Below, in pieces: positions 7,793-15,146 of a DNA stretch of 33,851 nucleotides (its first letter is position 1; the number at the start of each line of letters is the position of its first letter). Under the pieces are notes generated by a model, which saw only the letters and a program-made list of their open reading frames with translations, did no database searches and was not told where the DNA came from. The translations under genes and the position numbers were made by a program. Origin of the DNA: a virus. Location: the IMG/VR virus record IMGVR_UViG_3300025238_000051, positions 1 through 33,851 of that record; one strand, 5' to 3'.

Positions 7793-8874
7793 TATTTAAC
7801 CATAGCTTTCAGTTCTTCTAAGCTGTACTGGCTTAGGTCTTTTCTAGTCTGGCTAGGGTTTGACGACTGTTCAGTCTCTTGTGGAATAGAGGCGGCAAAA
7901 TCTATATCTGTACCGTATTTCTTTTTATAGGCATCCGCTACACGCTCAAAGCTTTCACGGCGAACCCTTTTGTATTTTTTCAAATTAAATCTTAGCTGTT
8001 CGGGGCTTTGTGATTGTGTTAGGCCAGTTATTGCGCTACCAAGTAAGGCCAATTCTTTTTCACTAACAGCGCCAAGCGTTCCACCCTCTTTTTTAAGCTC
8101 TGCCAAACGCCCAAGGGCAGCATCACTTGTGATTGTGTTCAGACGGGCTTCCAAATCAGCTGCTGGCGTTCCACCAACCATGCCTGTGAAGCTTGCCGCG
8201 CCTGCACTTTTCCAATCTGTCTGCTCAATTGCTCTGTCAATTTCTTCATCCAGGCTATCAAGTTGAGCGGCTTGATTTTCCAAAGAAAGTTTTTCCTTAC
8301 CAGCCTCTGCTTCGCGTTCACGGTCAGCTTTTCTTTCATCCATAATGATATCTTTTTGAATGTCTAATTCGTTCTTAAAAGATTCCATCTGTCCGGCAGG
8401 CGTTTGCGCCATTGGATTCAATGATTGATAAACACCAGATTGCGGCTGAACATCTTGAATGGGCATGTCATTAGGAACAATTGGTGGTGTGCCTGCAACA
8501 GCGCCAAAAGTGTTGCGGCCCTGTGAAACTATGTCAGGCGTTTGGCTGGGCAAAACTGATCTATTAGCTTGATAAGTACGCCCCCATTGATCTTGTCCCA
8601 TTTTTGAGGTATTCATTTTATCCCACGCCTTTAATCGGGCCATGCGATCTGGCGAAACATCTTTGCCCATTTCAATATCGGCTAAGATGGTTTGCGGGTC
8701 CATCGCCTGTGCCGCGGCATCTTTCGCCTCTGCACGTGCAATCGCATCCTGTCTAATTTTATTTTGTTGCATTCCGTATAATAAGCGCGAAAAGTTATTC
8801 ATCAGGTTTTGGCGGTCTTGAATCTGCATATTTGCGCCTTGCAGGAAAGCACTACCATCAAATGTTGCAACCAT
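7792..8874 (-). CDS. Ejection / internal virion protein (P22 gp20-like position)
   Basis: The 360-residue product is helical and Gln/Ala/Met-rich at its N-terminus (M-Q-I-Q-D-R-Q-N-L-M-N-N-F). A Pro-rich hinge lies at about 108-160 and a long charged coiled-coil at about 170-215. The segment G-T-L-G-A-V-S-E-K-E-L-A-L-L followed by a Q-S-P-E-Q-L stretch (about 265-300) is typical of podovirus DNA-transfer proteins. It lies between two other ejection-type genes with one-base junctions, matching the gp7-gp20-gp16 cassette of P22. No enzymatic motif is visible. Assignment to gp20 rather than gp7 is by order only. Confidence 0.68.
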   Translation of the reverse strand: MVATFDGSAFLQGANMQIQDRQNLMNNFSRLLYGMQQNKIRQDAIARAEAKDAAAQAMDPQTILADIEMGKDVSPDRMARLKAWDKMNTSKMGQDQWGRTYQANRSVLPSQTPDIVSQGRNTFGAVAGTPPIVPNDMPIQDVQPQSGVYQSLNPMAQTPAGQMESFKNELDIQKDIIMDERKADREREAEAGKEKLSLENQAAQLDSLDEEIDRAIEQTDWKSAGAASFTGMVGGTPAADLEARLNTITSDAALGRLAELKKEGGTLGAVSEKELALLGSAITGLTQSQSPEQLRFNLKKYKRVRRESFERVADAYKKKYGTDIDFAASIPQETEQSSNPSQTRKDLSQYSLEELKAMVK

Positions 8875-10016
8875 TATCCGATCTCCTTCATCTGTAATCC
8901 TAAGCGCCCATAATCAACCGTATAATGCCCGTCACGCATAACAACGCAATCTGGGCGGCTTTCCATGACCTCTTGTGCCATAACACCTTCAAAGCGTTCC
9001 TTGCGCCCTTTATAGTTAAATTCATAGATATTCTGGCCTTTCTCTTGGCGCAGATATTTAATGTTTTCCTTTAAGTCTCTGTCTGAAAGCGCTGTTGCCA
9101 TCATGTAAGAGCTACCAAGGTTTGCACCCATACCCAGCAAAGAATTAAACATTGAACCTTTATTGGCTGCATCTGCCTGTGCTGCGGCCGCTTGTGCGTT
9201 TGCAAGGCTCGAGTTTGTCTGACCGACTGCATTGGCGTAATTTTGGCCCAGTCCAGCCATCTGTCCTGTTTGCGTCTGGCCGATGCCGGCAATTGATGCA
9301 AGGCGGTTAAATGTATTGCCCTGATCCATGTTATAGCGGTTATAGGCATTGCCGTATTCTTGGCTTGCCATGCCCTGATTGTACCCCATTAAAGCTTTCG
9401 CAGCTTCGGGGCTAAATGTTTTGCCCTGTGCGGCCAATCTGCGTTCCAAAGCCTTTTGACCTTCATCCAAACGGAATTGGTAGCCCGGATCAGCTTGATA
9501 ATCATCCATAGAGAACGGCTTCAATAATGAGCCGTAATAATCAGGCTCGCTACCCTCTTGGCCTGCTAGGCGGGCATCAATGGCGGCGTTTAATCCATCG
9601 TAATCAACTTGATCAGTTTGAGTTGCTCCTGGCGTAAGCATTTTTGCAAAATGGTTCATTCCGTTTGCGTAGTACATTTTCTTGTCACTACCGCCCGGAT
9701 CATCTATAAGCTTATCAGCACTAATAATTCCACCGCTATTATTATAATAGACAGGATCAGTGCCCGCATTATTCGTGATTGAAGTCGTATATTCAGGCAA
9801 TAATTCTTCACGGATTTGACCACGCGTTTGCATTGATGCACCGCCCGGCACACCCATATAATCCATAAGCATATCAAAGCCAGCTTTTCCGCCCTTATAG
9901 AAGGGCATGCCACGCTCAACGCTTTCATTGTAAATTCTTTCCTGCAATGCGTTTGATTCACGCGCTGCCGCTTCCATGCCTGATGTATCAACGCCGCCGC
10001 CTTTGCCACCGCCCAT
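8874..10016 (-). CDS. DNA-transfer protein with C-terminal S74-type chaperone domain
   Basis: The 380-residue protein starts with a Gly-rich leader. Its central Gln/Asn/Ala-rich helical region (about 170-305), with repeats such as Y-G-N-A-Y-N-R-Y and G-Q-N-Y-A-N-A-V-G-Q, is characteristic of podovirus ejection proteins. The last 70 or so residues are L-S-D-R-D-L-K-E-N-I-K-Y-L, then I-Y-E-F-N-Y-K-G, then G-V-M-A-Q-E-V. This is the intramolecular chaperone/peptidase S74 signature usually found at the ends of trimeric fibres and spikes. The Ser of L-S-D is the expected self-cleavage nucleophile region. It is the first of three ejection genes. Confidence 0.75.
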   Translation of the reverse strand: MGGGKGGGVDTSGMEAAARESNALQERIYNESVERGMPFYKGGKAGFDMLMDYMGVPGGASMQTRGQIREELLPEYTTSITNNAGTDPVYYNNSGGIISADKLIDDPGGSDKKMYYANGMNHFAKMLTPGATQTDQVDYDGLNAAIDARLAGQEGSEPDYYGSLLKPFSMDDYQADPGYQFRLDEGQKALERRLAAQGKTFSPEAAKALMGYNQGMASQEYGNAYNRYNMDQGNTFNRLASIAGIGQTQTGQMAGLGQNYANAVGQTNSSLANAQAAAAQADAANKGSMFNSLLGMGANLGSSYMMATALSDRDLKENIKYLRQEKGQNIYEFNYKGRKERFEGVMAQEVMESRPDCVVMRDGHYTVDYGRLGLQMKEIG

Positions 10017-10469
10017 TTAGTACTCTCCTTTATATGTCAGCATAAAGCCCTGAATATCGAAACCCATGCCCCGCATAAGTCTCTGTCTGGCTTCAATCCT
10101 GTCTGTTGCTATGTAATCATCGACATATAAAAGCTCCCATTCGTCTGCATACTCCTGAATGGCTTTATATATCGCTTTAGTGTGTTTTAAACTTCTGTGT
10201 GCTTTTTGGATGTAGACCATAAATGGCGCCAAAATCACCTGTTTTGACCATCCAAAGCTTGTTAATGTCAGGCTGGCACATCCGACAATCTTGCCATCAA
10301 TTTCCATGACGAAGCACGGGGCCAGCATATAATTCTTATAAACCGTATCTGCGACCACATTGATATCCGGCTTTGGAAAGTTCATAAACTTGAACTCTTT
10401 CGCCCGTTCCATTATCAATGCCACAACCCGCGGCAAGTCGTCGCGTTCGGCCACTCTAATAGAGGCCAT
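10017..10469 (-). CDS. GNAT-family acetyltransferase-like protein
   Basis: The 150-residue product has the GNAT layout: an N-terminal I-R-V-A-E-R-D-D-L-P-R-V strand and helix, a central C-F-V-M-E-I-D-G-K-I-V-G-C-A-S-L beta pair (about 52-68), then a helix and the C-terminal M-R-G-M-G-F motif (about 132-137). It would use acetyl-CoA on an unknown amine. It lies between the gp10-side genes and the ejection proteins, the slot of P22 gp14, where other podoviruses also carry GNAT-like genes. It overlaps the 81-residue gene by 14 bases. Substrate unknown; it may be structural or modify virion or host proteins. Confidence 0.7.
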   Translation of the reverse strand: MASIRVAERDDLPRVVALIMERAKEFKFMNFPKPDINVVADTVYKNYMLAPCFVMEIDGKIVGCASLTLTSFGWSKQVILAPFMVYIQKAHRSLKHTKAIYKAIQEYADEWELLYVDDYIATDRIEARQRLMRGMGFDIQGFMLTYKGEY

Positions 10470-10701
10470 TCACCGTCCCCCCGCTGTCTTTGTAAACCAG
10501 CTTTGCTTGATCTGAACTGTAGTAAATCGAATTATTCTCTGCCTGTGCATCGGTTAAGGTGACAGGCTCAATTGTGCCATTATTGCGTATACGTGCCAGC
10601 AATCGGACGATTGATGCATACCATTTAACCCATACCGTATTAGTATAGCCCGTTTTATCGTTTATCGGTTTGGCCTGTATCGGTGCTTTATTAAGTGGCA
10701 T
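10456..10701 (-). CDS. Small virion-region protein, unknown
   Basis: This 81-residue protein overlaps the gp10-like gene by 11 bases and the GNAT gene by 14, so translation is coupled. It has an N-terminal Pro/Lys-rich part, a central W-V-K-W-Y-A-S-I-V-R-L-L-A-R-I helix (about 24-38), and a C-terminal beta-like part ending in Y-K-D-S-G-G-T-V-N-G-L-Y. This pattern resembles small tail-region proteins encoded after gp10 in other podoviruses. It occupies the slot of the P22 tail needle gene 26 but is far too short and lacks heptad repeats, so it is not a needle of the usual kind. Confidence 0.6.
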   Translation of the reverse strand: MPLNKAPIQAKPINDKTGYTNTVWVKWYASIVRLLARIRNNGTIEPVTLTDAQAENNSIYYSSDQAKLVYKDSGGTVNGLY

Positions 10702-12106
10702 TTAAATACGCCTCGTTAATTTGTATAAATGTCGGATCCGAATACTGGATTTTGTAAACCCTATCGCGTGATTGACCCAATTGACGCCAATCTACACGCG
10801 TTGAATACTGGCCTTTTTTGCCAATTGAGCGCCATAGCTCGTTTGAATAGGTTGAACCCTGATCGTCGCTATATTGCATCATGATTTGCGGGTCGGAACC
10901 TTGACCGGATGTCAGGCCAACGCCAACTTCCATGTCCAATTCAAAGCATGAATGCTCGATAACACGCTTTTCGTCTTGAATATGCGGGCAAATACGCTCG
11001 CGAATGATTTCATCGCCGTTATCTGCATAGATATTCAGCGCCATGTTATAAATCTTGCCCGTTTCCGTATCACCAACCAGATTCTTTTGGTTGAAAAAGA
11101 AATGACATGCCCCACGGTCTTGTTTACGTGCGTTTAGGCTTGCATCCTGATATTGTCTTTCGTGCCATAAGCCTGTTGAGCCGTCATATACGAAAGTCGT
11201 ATCAAGCCCTTTAATTTGCAGAACATAAAAAATATGTCCCTGTTGGTGATATACCCACGCATATGACCCGTCAAAGCTTTCAACAGAGTTAATTTTACTT
11301 TCAATGGCCTGTGTTGATAGGCGTCTGGCCTGATATCCTTCAGCTTTCCAAACAACGCCGCGACCTTGTTCGTCAACGCCCAGCCATGCGATTGTGTTAT
11401 CGAATTTCTGTACTGTGAAGCCAGCCGCGCATCCAGTCTGGATGATGGCCCCGCCAATACGTTCAAACGGGAAATCAACGTTTCCTGTATTTTGGTAAAC
11501 CTCAACTGATCTGTTGCCGAACAGCCAGACGTTACCGTTATCAGATATGATGCCCGTTAAATCATCAGGCGAACTTTCAACGCTTGTAAAGTCCAGCGGG
11601 TCCCAGCTTGTGCCATCGTTTAGCGCAGAGATATAAAACTTTTGTGATCCGTCTTCAAACGTCAGGAAATACCCGTCTTGATAGCTGATAATCGAACAGG
11701 TCGGAAAGTCTACATCGACAATCTGCGCCCATGTGTCCGTTGCCTTGGTAAATATCCAGCCATCTTGACCATCAACGATGATGATCTGCGTACTATTTTC
11801 GGCAATGCTGACACGATTTGTTTGCGTATTCAGTGACCCATGATCTGTTGAAGTGCCGTCGCTTAAAATCTCGTAAAAACTATCACCCGACACGACAAAG
11901 GCACGGCCAGACGTTGAACTGATGCAACCCCGTATCGGCCCGCCACCAACTGTTGCGAACAGTTCCCTGCCCGGTGTGCCGCGCAATGCTGTTACCGCTT
12001 TAGTTCCTTGAACCTCGGCCATTAACGGATAAAGATTTACTGTACGCTGTACGTCAAAAGAACGGGCATCCATCTGATAGGATGGCCCGACAAAGGGAAT
12101 ACGCAT
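10691..12106 (-). CDS. P22 gp10-like packaged DNA stabilization / tail hub protein
   Basis: The 471-residue length matches P22 gp10 closely, and the N-terminal M-R-I-P-F-V-G followed by R-T-V-N-L-Y-P is the family's opening signature. The rest is rich in beta strands with W, G and D turns, as in a propeller-like hub. After DNA packaging it would bind the gp4-like ring and close the portal channel. It is followed by the small 81-residue gene and preceded (3 bases) by the gp4-like gene, the same order as in P22. I see no frameshift or truncation. Confidence 0.86.
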   Translation of the reverse strand: MRIPFVGPSYQMDARSFDVQRTVNLYPLMAEVQGTKAVTALRGTPGRELFATVGGGPIRGCISSTSGRAFVVSGDSFYEILSDGTSTDHGSLNTQTNRVSIAENSTQIIIVDGQDGWIFTKATDTWAQIVDVDFPTCSIISYQDGYFLTFEDGSQKFYISALNDGTSWDPLDFTSVESSPDDLTGIISDNGNVWLFGNRSVEVYQNTGNVDFPFERIGGAIIQTGCAAGFTVQKFDNTIAWLGVDEQGRGVVWKAEGYQARRLSTQAIESKINSVESFDGSYAWVYHQQGHIFYVLQIKGLDTTFVYDGSTGLWHERQYQDASLNARKQDRGACHFFFNQKNLVGDTETGKIYNMALNIYADNGDEIIRERICPHIQDEKRVIEHSCFELDMEVGVGLTSGQGSDPQIMMQYSDDQGSTYSNELWRSIGKKGQYSTRVDWRQLGQSRDRVYKIQYSDPTFIQINEAYLNAT

Positions 12107-12109
12107 AAC

Positions 12110-12808
12110 TTAGTACCCCCGATATATATTATAATCGCTGTAATTCTGTAATAGCGCTGTATCGACTGATGATATGAATTTGTCGTTGCGCGTGTTGGAT
12201 GTGAATATGATTGATTTAGATTGCTCGGCAACGCTTAAAACCGTTCCTGTAGGCTCTTTGCTGTAATCAGGCGCCAATTCAACCGCCAAGTTAAAGACAA
12301 GCGCCCTGTTGTAACCTGGGGGCAAATTGACGGTATTTGATAGCCCCGCAAAAGATGTTAAGGGCTTATAGCTGTTCAGGGTCAATGTATTGGCCGCACT
12401 TGGTACGGGATAAAGCTTAATATTTGCAAGCGGGTAATTATTGTCAAAGTAAAGCTGGTCAGGAACGCCGGCAATCGTCTTATTACTAATCCGTGAATAT
12501 TCTTTCTGGTCAATCAACATCAGCGGGTAATCCGTCGATGCATCCGATACATAAGCGCTGACAATTTCAAACGGGCGATCTGTATCAAAATCCCCCCCGC
12601 TGCCAATTGTATAACTGGCCGCAGATGTCAGGTTGAATGTCTCTGTTGTCTCGGTAAAGACATAACCGCCCTCAACAGACCATGATGCCAGCATATCGTT
12701 TAATGCTGTCAACGCATCTTGCGCTTCATCGTTTTGCAACGACTGTCCACGCCCTAGAACGTGGATTTTACGCAGTGCGATTTCTATGATGTCGCGGGCG
12801 GTTGTCAT
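12110..12808 (-). CDS. P22 gp4-like head completion / tail accessory factor
   Basis: The 232-residue protein opens with T-A-R-D-I-I-E-I-A-L-R-K-I, then D-E-A-Q-D-A-L-T-A-L-N-D-M-L-A-S-W, the helical N-terminus characteristic of gp4-type adaptors. A beta-rich middle is followed by N-L-P-P-G-Y-N-R-A-L-V-F-N-L-A-V-E-L-A-P. It would bind the portal ring and start tail assembly. P22 gp4 also has muramidase activity; no such active site can be confirmed here. Position between the coat-side small gene and gp10 agrees with P22. The longer length than P22 gp4 (about 166 residues) lies mainly in the C-terminal half. Confidence 0.82.
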   Translation of the reverse strand: MTTARDIIEIALRKIHVLGRGQSLQNDEAQDALTALNDMLASWSVEGGYVFTETTETFNLTSAASYTIGSGGDFDTDRPFEIVSAYVSDASTDYPLMLIDQKEYSRISNKTIAGVPDQLYFDNNYPLANIKLYPVPSAANTLTLNSYKPLTSFAGLSNTVNLPPGYNRALVFNLAVELAPDYSKEPTGTVLSVAEQSKSIIFTSNTRNDKFISSVDTALLQNYSDYNIYRGY

Positions 12809-12810
12809 GA

Positions 12811-12957
12811 TTATTTCTTGCCTTTCTTAGGCGCTGGCTTGTCTTCAGCCTTTGGTTTATCTTGTGATTTTGCTGGGCTATCTGCCCAGCCTTTTGGAAC
12901 GTCTTCTTTGTTCTCGAACAGCTTTGCTTCGCCGTCTTTGTACATCCAGATAGACAT
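12811..12957 (-). CDS. Small Lys/Glu-rich protein between coat and gp4 genes
   Basis: The start is the ATG at 12957 because AAAGGA lies just upstream and the longer frame would overlap the coat gene. The product is 48 residues: M-S-I-W-M-Y-K-D-G-E-A-K-L-F, then V-P-K-G-W-A-D-S-P, then a low-complexity Lys/Pro/Asp tail. Similar tiny proteins with a Y-K-D-G start and G-W near the middle occur beside coat genes in other phages, where their role is unknown. It ends 2 bases before the gp4-like gene starts. Confidence 0.6.
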   Translation of the reverse strand: MSIWMYKDGEAKLFENKEDVPKGWADSPAKSQDKPKAEDKPAPKKGKK

Positions 12958-12973
12958 TGAAAATCCTTTCGTT

Positions 12974-13003
12974 GAAAAGAAAGAGAGGGCATAAAGCCCC
13001 CTC
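12974..13003 (-). terminator. Hairpin with T-rich tail after coat gene (attenuator)
   Basis: On the minus strand an 8-bp stem (one G-T pair) with a 5-base TTTAT loop is followed by a T-rich run interrupted by one C. It lies just past the coat stop codon and before the next small gene. It probably lets a fraction of transcripts end there, so that coat is made in excess over downstream tail genes. Confidence 0.55.
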
Positions 13004-13015
13004 CCCTTAATTGAT

Positions 13016-14230
13016 TTATGCAGTAATACGGCAGGCCAACTCTGGTCGCAGAGTCGCGTAACCGTAAAGAACATCAGCGCGAGTGATGAACTCGTCTGTG
13101 CGTGCATCGTATTGACGCAGAATACGCAATGACAATCCGTCATATTGTTTCTGCGCGCCGAACTCGACACTACCTTTTGGATTAACCAGATCAGCAGTCA
13201 CAAACGCAAAGGCATCTTTGTGGAATGCAAGGTTTTGTGCATAGCCTGTGCTGGCTGAACCTGACTCCAATGTGATTGCCGCGTTATCGGCTGGCAATGC
13301 ATTGATTGTCTTGAAGTTGCCTGTTGATTGCAGCGTTGGCCACACAGGAACATCAGCTTCACCCGCTGTAAACGTTGCGTCGGCTGTTACAACAAACTGT
13401 TGCAATTTACCTGTAGAAACGCGCGTTTCAGGGTGAACAGCGTATACGCCTGCGATTGTAAAGACAGTACCTTCAGTCCAAGTATTGCCGGCAGTAACAC
13501 CATCAATGTGGATTGTGGTGTCGCCGTCAGCTGCAGCCGCAGTATCAACCAAAGGAGTGCCGCCCTGTGAGCCGTTGGTGTGAACAGGAATCATCGTATT
13601 TTCAAAGATGTTCTTGAAACCACCTGTCTCATTGACGATAAGGCCTTTTTTGTAGTTGTCACCGATTTGCTTCGATGGATTTTGCAAGGCTTTCAATGCA
13701 TCAGACATCTCGACATGCGCATCCGTATTCAGGATAGCTGTCAGACTGTCATCATTAACAAGGCCGTTTTGACGGATTTTACCCGCAGCTTCAGCCAAGA
13801 CTTTGAAAGTTGCCGGAACCGTACCAGCCGTACCAACTTGCGCAGATACATCTTTGTACATGTTCATGGCATCAGATTCCATGTCAGCTGCCAACTGTGC
13901 CATTGCGGGCTCCAGGAACTCATCAGCAAACTTGTCGATGTCCAGTGTCAGTTCTTTAGATGTAAAGTCCATACCAACGTGGCGCTGGGTAGAACATGGA
14001 ACGTTCACATAGTTCTCAACAGTGTTGTTTGCGGAATATGTCGCACCTGTTGCCGATGTATAGCGAGGTGGCAGTTTAACGCGTAGATTTGAGCCAATTT
14101 TTGCACCTTTTTTCGCAAAAGAGTCGTCATATTGGCGGTTAATCGAGCCTACAAAGTTCAGCTTCTGGTGCAGAATACGCAGAGCTTCATTTGTGACCTG
14201 ATCGATGGTCAAAAGTGTATTTGAAGTCAT
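13016..14230 (-). CDS. P22 gp5-type major capsid protein
   Basis: The 404-residue length is close to P22 coat (430). The N-terminus, T-S-N-T-L-L-T-I-D-Q-V-T-N-E-A-L-R-I-L, then I-G-S-N-L-R-V-K-L-P-P-R-Y, is the typical opening of P22-type coat proteins. Typical motifs follow: M-D-F-T-S-K-E-L-T-L-D-I-D-K-F and L-N-T-D-A-H-V-E-M-S-D-A-L-K. An Ala/Thr/Gly-rich insertion (about 230-300) may correspond to the I-domain or a telokin-like insert. It forms the HK97-fold shell with the portal. It directly follows the scaffold gene, as in P22. Confidence 0.9.
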   Translation of the reverse strand: MTSNTLLTIDQVTNEALRILHQKLNFVGSINRQYDDSFAKKGAKIGSNLRVKLPPRYTSATGATYSANNTVENYVNVPCSTQRHVGMDFTSKELTLDIDKFADEFLEPAMAQLAADMESDAMNMYKDVSAQVGTAGTVPATFKVLAEAAGKIRQNGLVNDDSLTAILNTDAHVEMSDALKALQNPSKQIGDNYKKGLIVNETGGFKNIFENTMIPVHTNGSQGGTPLVDTAAAADGDTTIHIDGVTAGNTWTEGTVFTIAGVYAVHPETRVSTGKLQQFVVTADATFTAGEADVPVWPTLQSTGNFKTINALPADNAAITLESGSASTGYAQNLAFHKDAFAFVTADLVNPKGSVEFGAQKQYDGLSLRILRQYDARTDEFITRADVLYGYATLRPELACRITA

Positions 14231-14233
14231 TTA

Positions 14234-15112
14234 CTATTTCCTTTTAGCTTGACGCCACTTCATGTATTCCTCTGTTGACATCTCGTTCGGGTTTGGCGAA
14301 CGGTTGCCGGAACCTTTCAGCGGCTTGATTGGTTTAGGTTTGGTTTCAGTGTCAGGCTTAGGTGTTTGAGAAAGGGTTTGCTGTAATTCGAACAATGCAA
14401 AGGCAACTTGAACTGGCGTCTTTGTCACCAATTCATCAACCAGATCAGCGTTGCCGCCTAGGTGATGGATTAATGCCGGCCCCATATCAGTCTCCGCTAT
14501 GACTTGACCGATGGCATTCAATGTCGGGTCTTGTGCGCCGCGTTTATCGACATACATGTTCCGCATTTCAATAAATGCATCTGCCTTTTCTTCATAGTCG
14601 GCATGCTCTTGTCTGAAAGCCTGTTCACGTTCTTGGAAATTGCGCTCGGCTGCGGCATACTGTTCGTATTGCTTTTGTGCCAATTGCTTTTGCTTTTCAG
14701 CGGTTTCCTTTTCACGTAAACGCTGTTCGGCTTTATGCTCGACAAGTGCGTCCTGATATTCTTCCCAAGTATCGAAATCATCCTCTTTCGGGGTATTGTC
14801 TTCCTGCTTGGGTTGAAGCTTTGATAGTTGTTCCGTTAGCTCACGGATTTTCTCTTGTGACTCGTTATAAGCAGCTGTTTGACGGGCAACGCGTTTCTCG
14901 AGGGCATAAGCTTTCTTTTCGGCATCTGTCAGCTCTTTTTTCGGCTTATCCTTCGGCTCCGCTTGTTCGTCAGCTTCGGGCTGTTCATTTGAATCCGATT
15001 CCACCGCCTGATCTGTGGTGTCATCTTGCGCAGTTTGTTCTTTTACGTCCTCAACAGGTTCGGACACAGCAGAAGTCTCGACGACTTCGCCTTGCAATGA
15101 TTCATCGCTCAT
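14234..15112 (-). CDS. Scaffolding protein (P22 gp8-like position)
   Basis: The 292-residue protein is strongly acidic in its N-terminal quarter, then forms a long charged coiled coil (about 65-190, with L-R-E-K-E-T-A-E-K-Q-K-Q type repeats). A helical domain at about 195-250 and a Lys/Pro-rich C-terminus with M-S-T-E-E-Y-M-K-W-R-Q-A-K-R-K follow. A basic C-terminal helix is what P22 gp8 uses to bind coat. Position between portal and coat fits. Sequence identity to gp8 itself is not evident; the call rests on composition, coiled coil, basic tail and synteny. AGGAGAA lies before the ATG. Confidence 0.78.
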   Translation of the reverse strand: MSDESLQGEVVETSAVSEPVEDVKEQTAQDDTTDQAVESDSNEQPEADEQAEPKDKPKKELTDAEKKAYALEKRVARQTAAYNESQEKIRELTEQLSKLQPKQEDNTPKEDDFDTWEEYQDALVEHKAEQRLREKETAEKQKQLAQKQYEQYAAAERNFQEREQAFRQEHADYEEKADAFIEMRNMYVDKRGAQDPTLNAIGQVIAETDMGPALIHHLGGNADLVDELVTKTPVQVAFALFELQQTLSQTPKPDTETKPKPIKPLKGSGNRSPNPNEMSTEEYMKWRQAKRK

Positions 15113-15146
15113 TGTGCGGTTCTCCTATGTGGTAAATGCAGGCGGA

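Noticed and set aside
13580-14086. A 168-codon plus-strand frame opposite the coat gene
   Set aside because: Antisense to a well-identified major capsid gene; composition (many Cys, His, Arg) is typical of a mirror frame.
14677-15135. A 152-codon plus-strand frame opposite the scaffold gene
   Set aside because: Shadow of the scaffold coding region; no ribosome site and unlikely amino acid composition.
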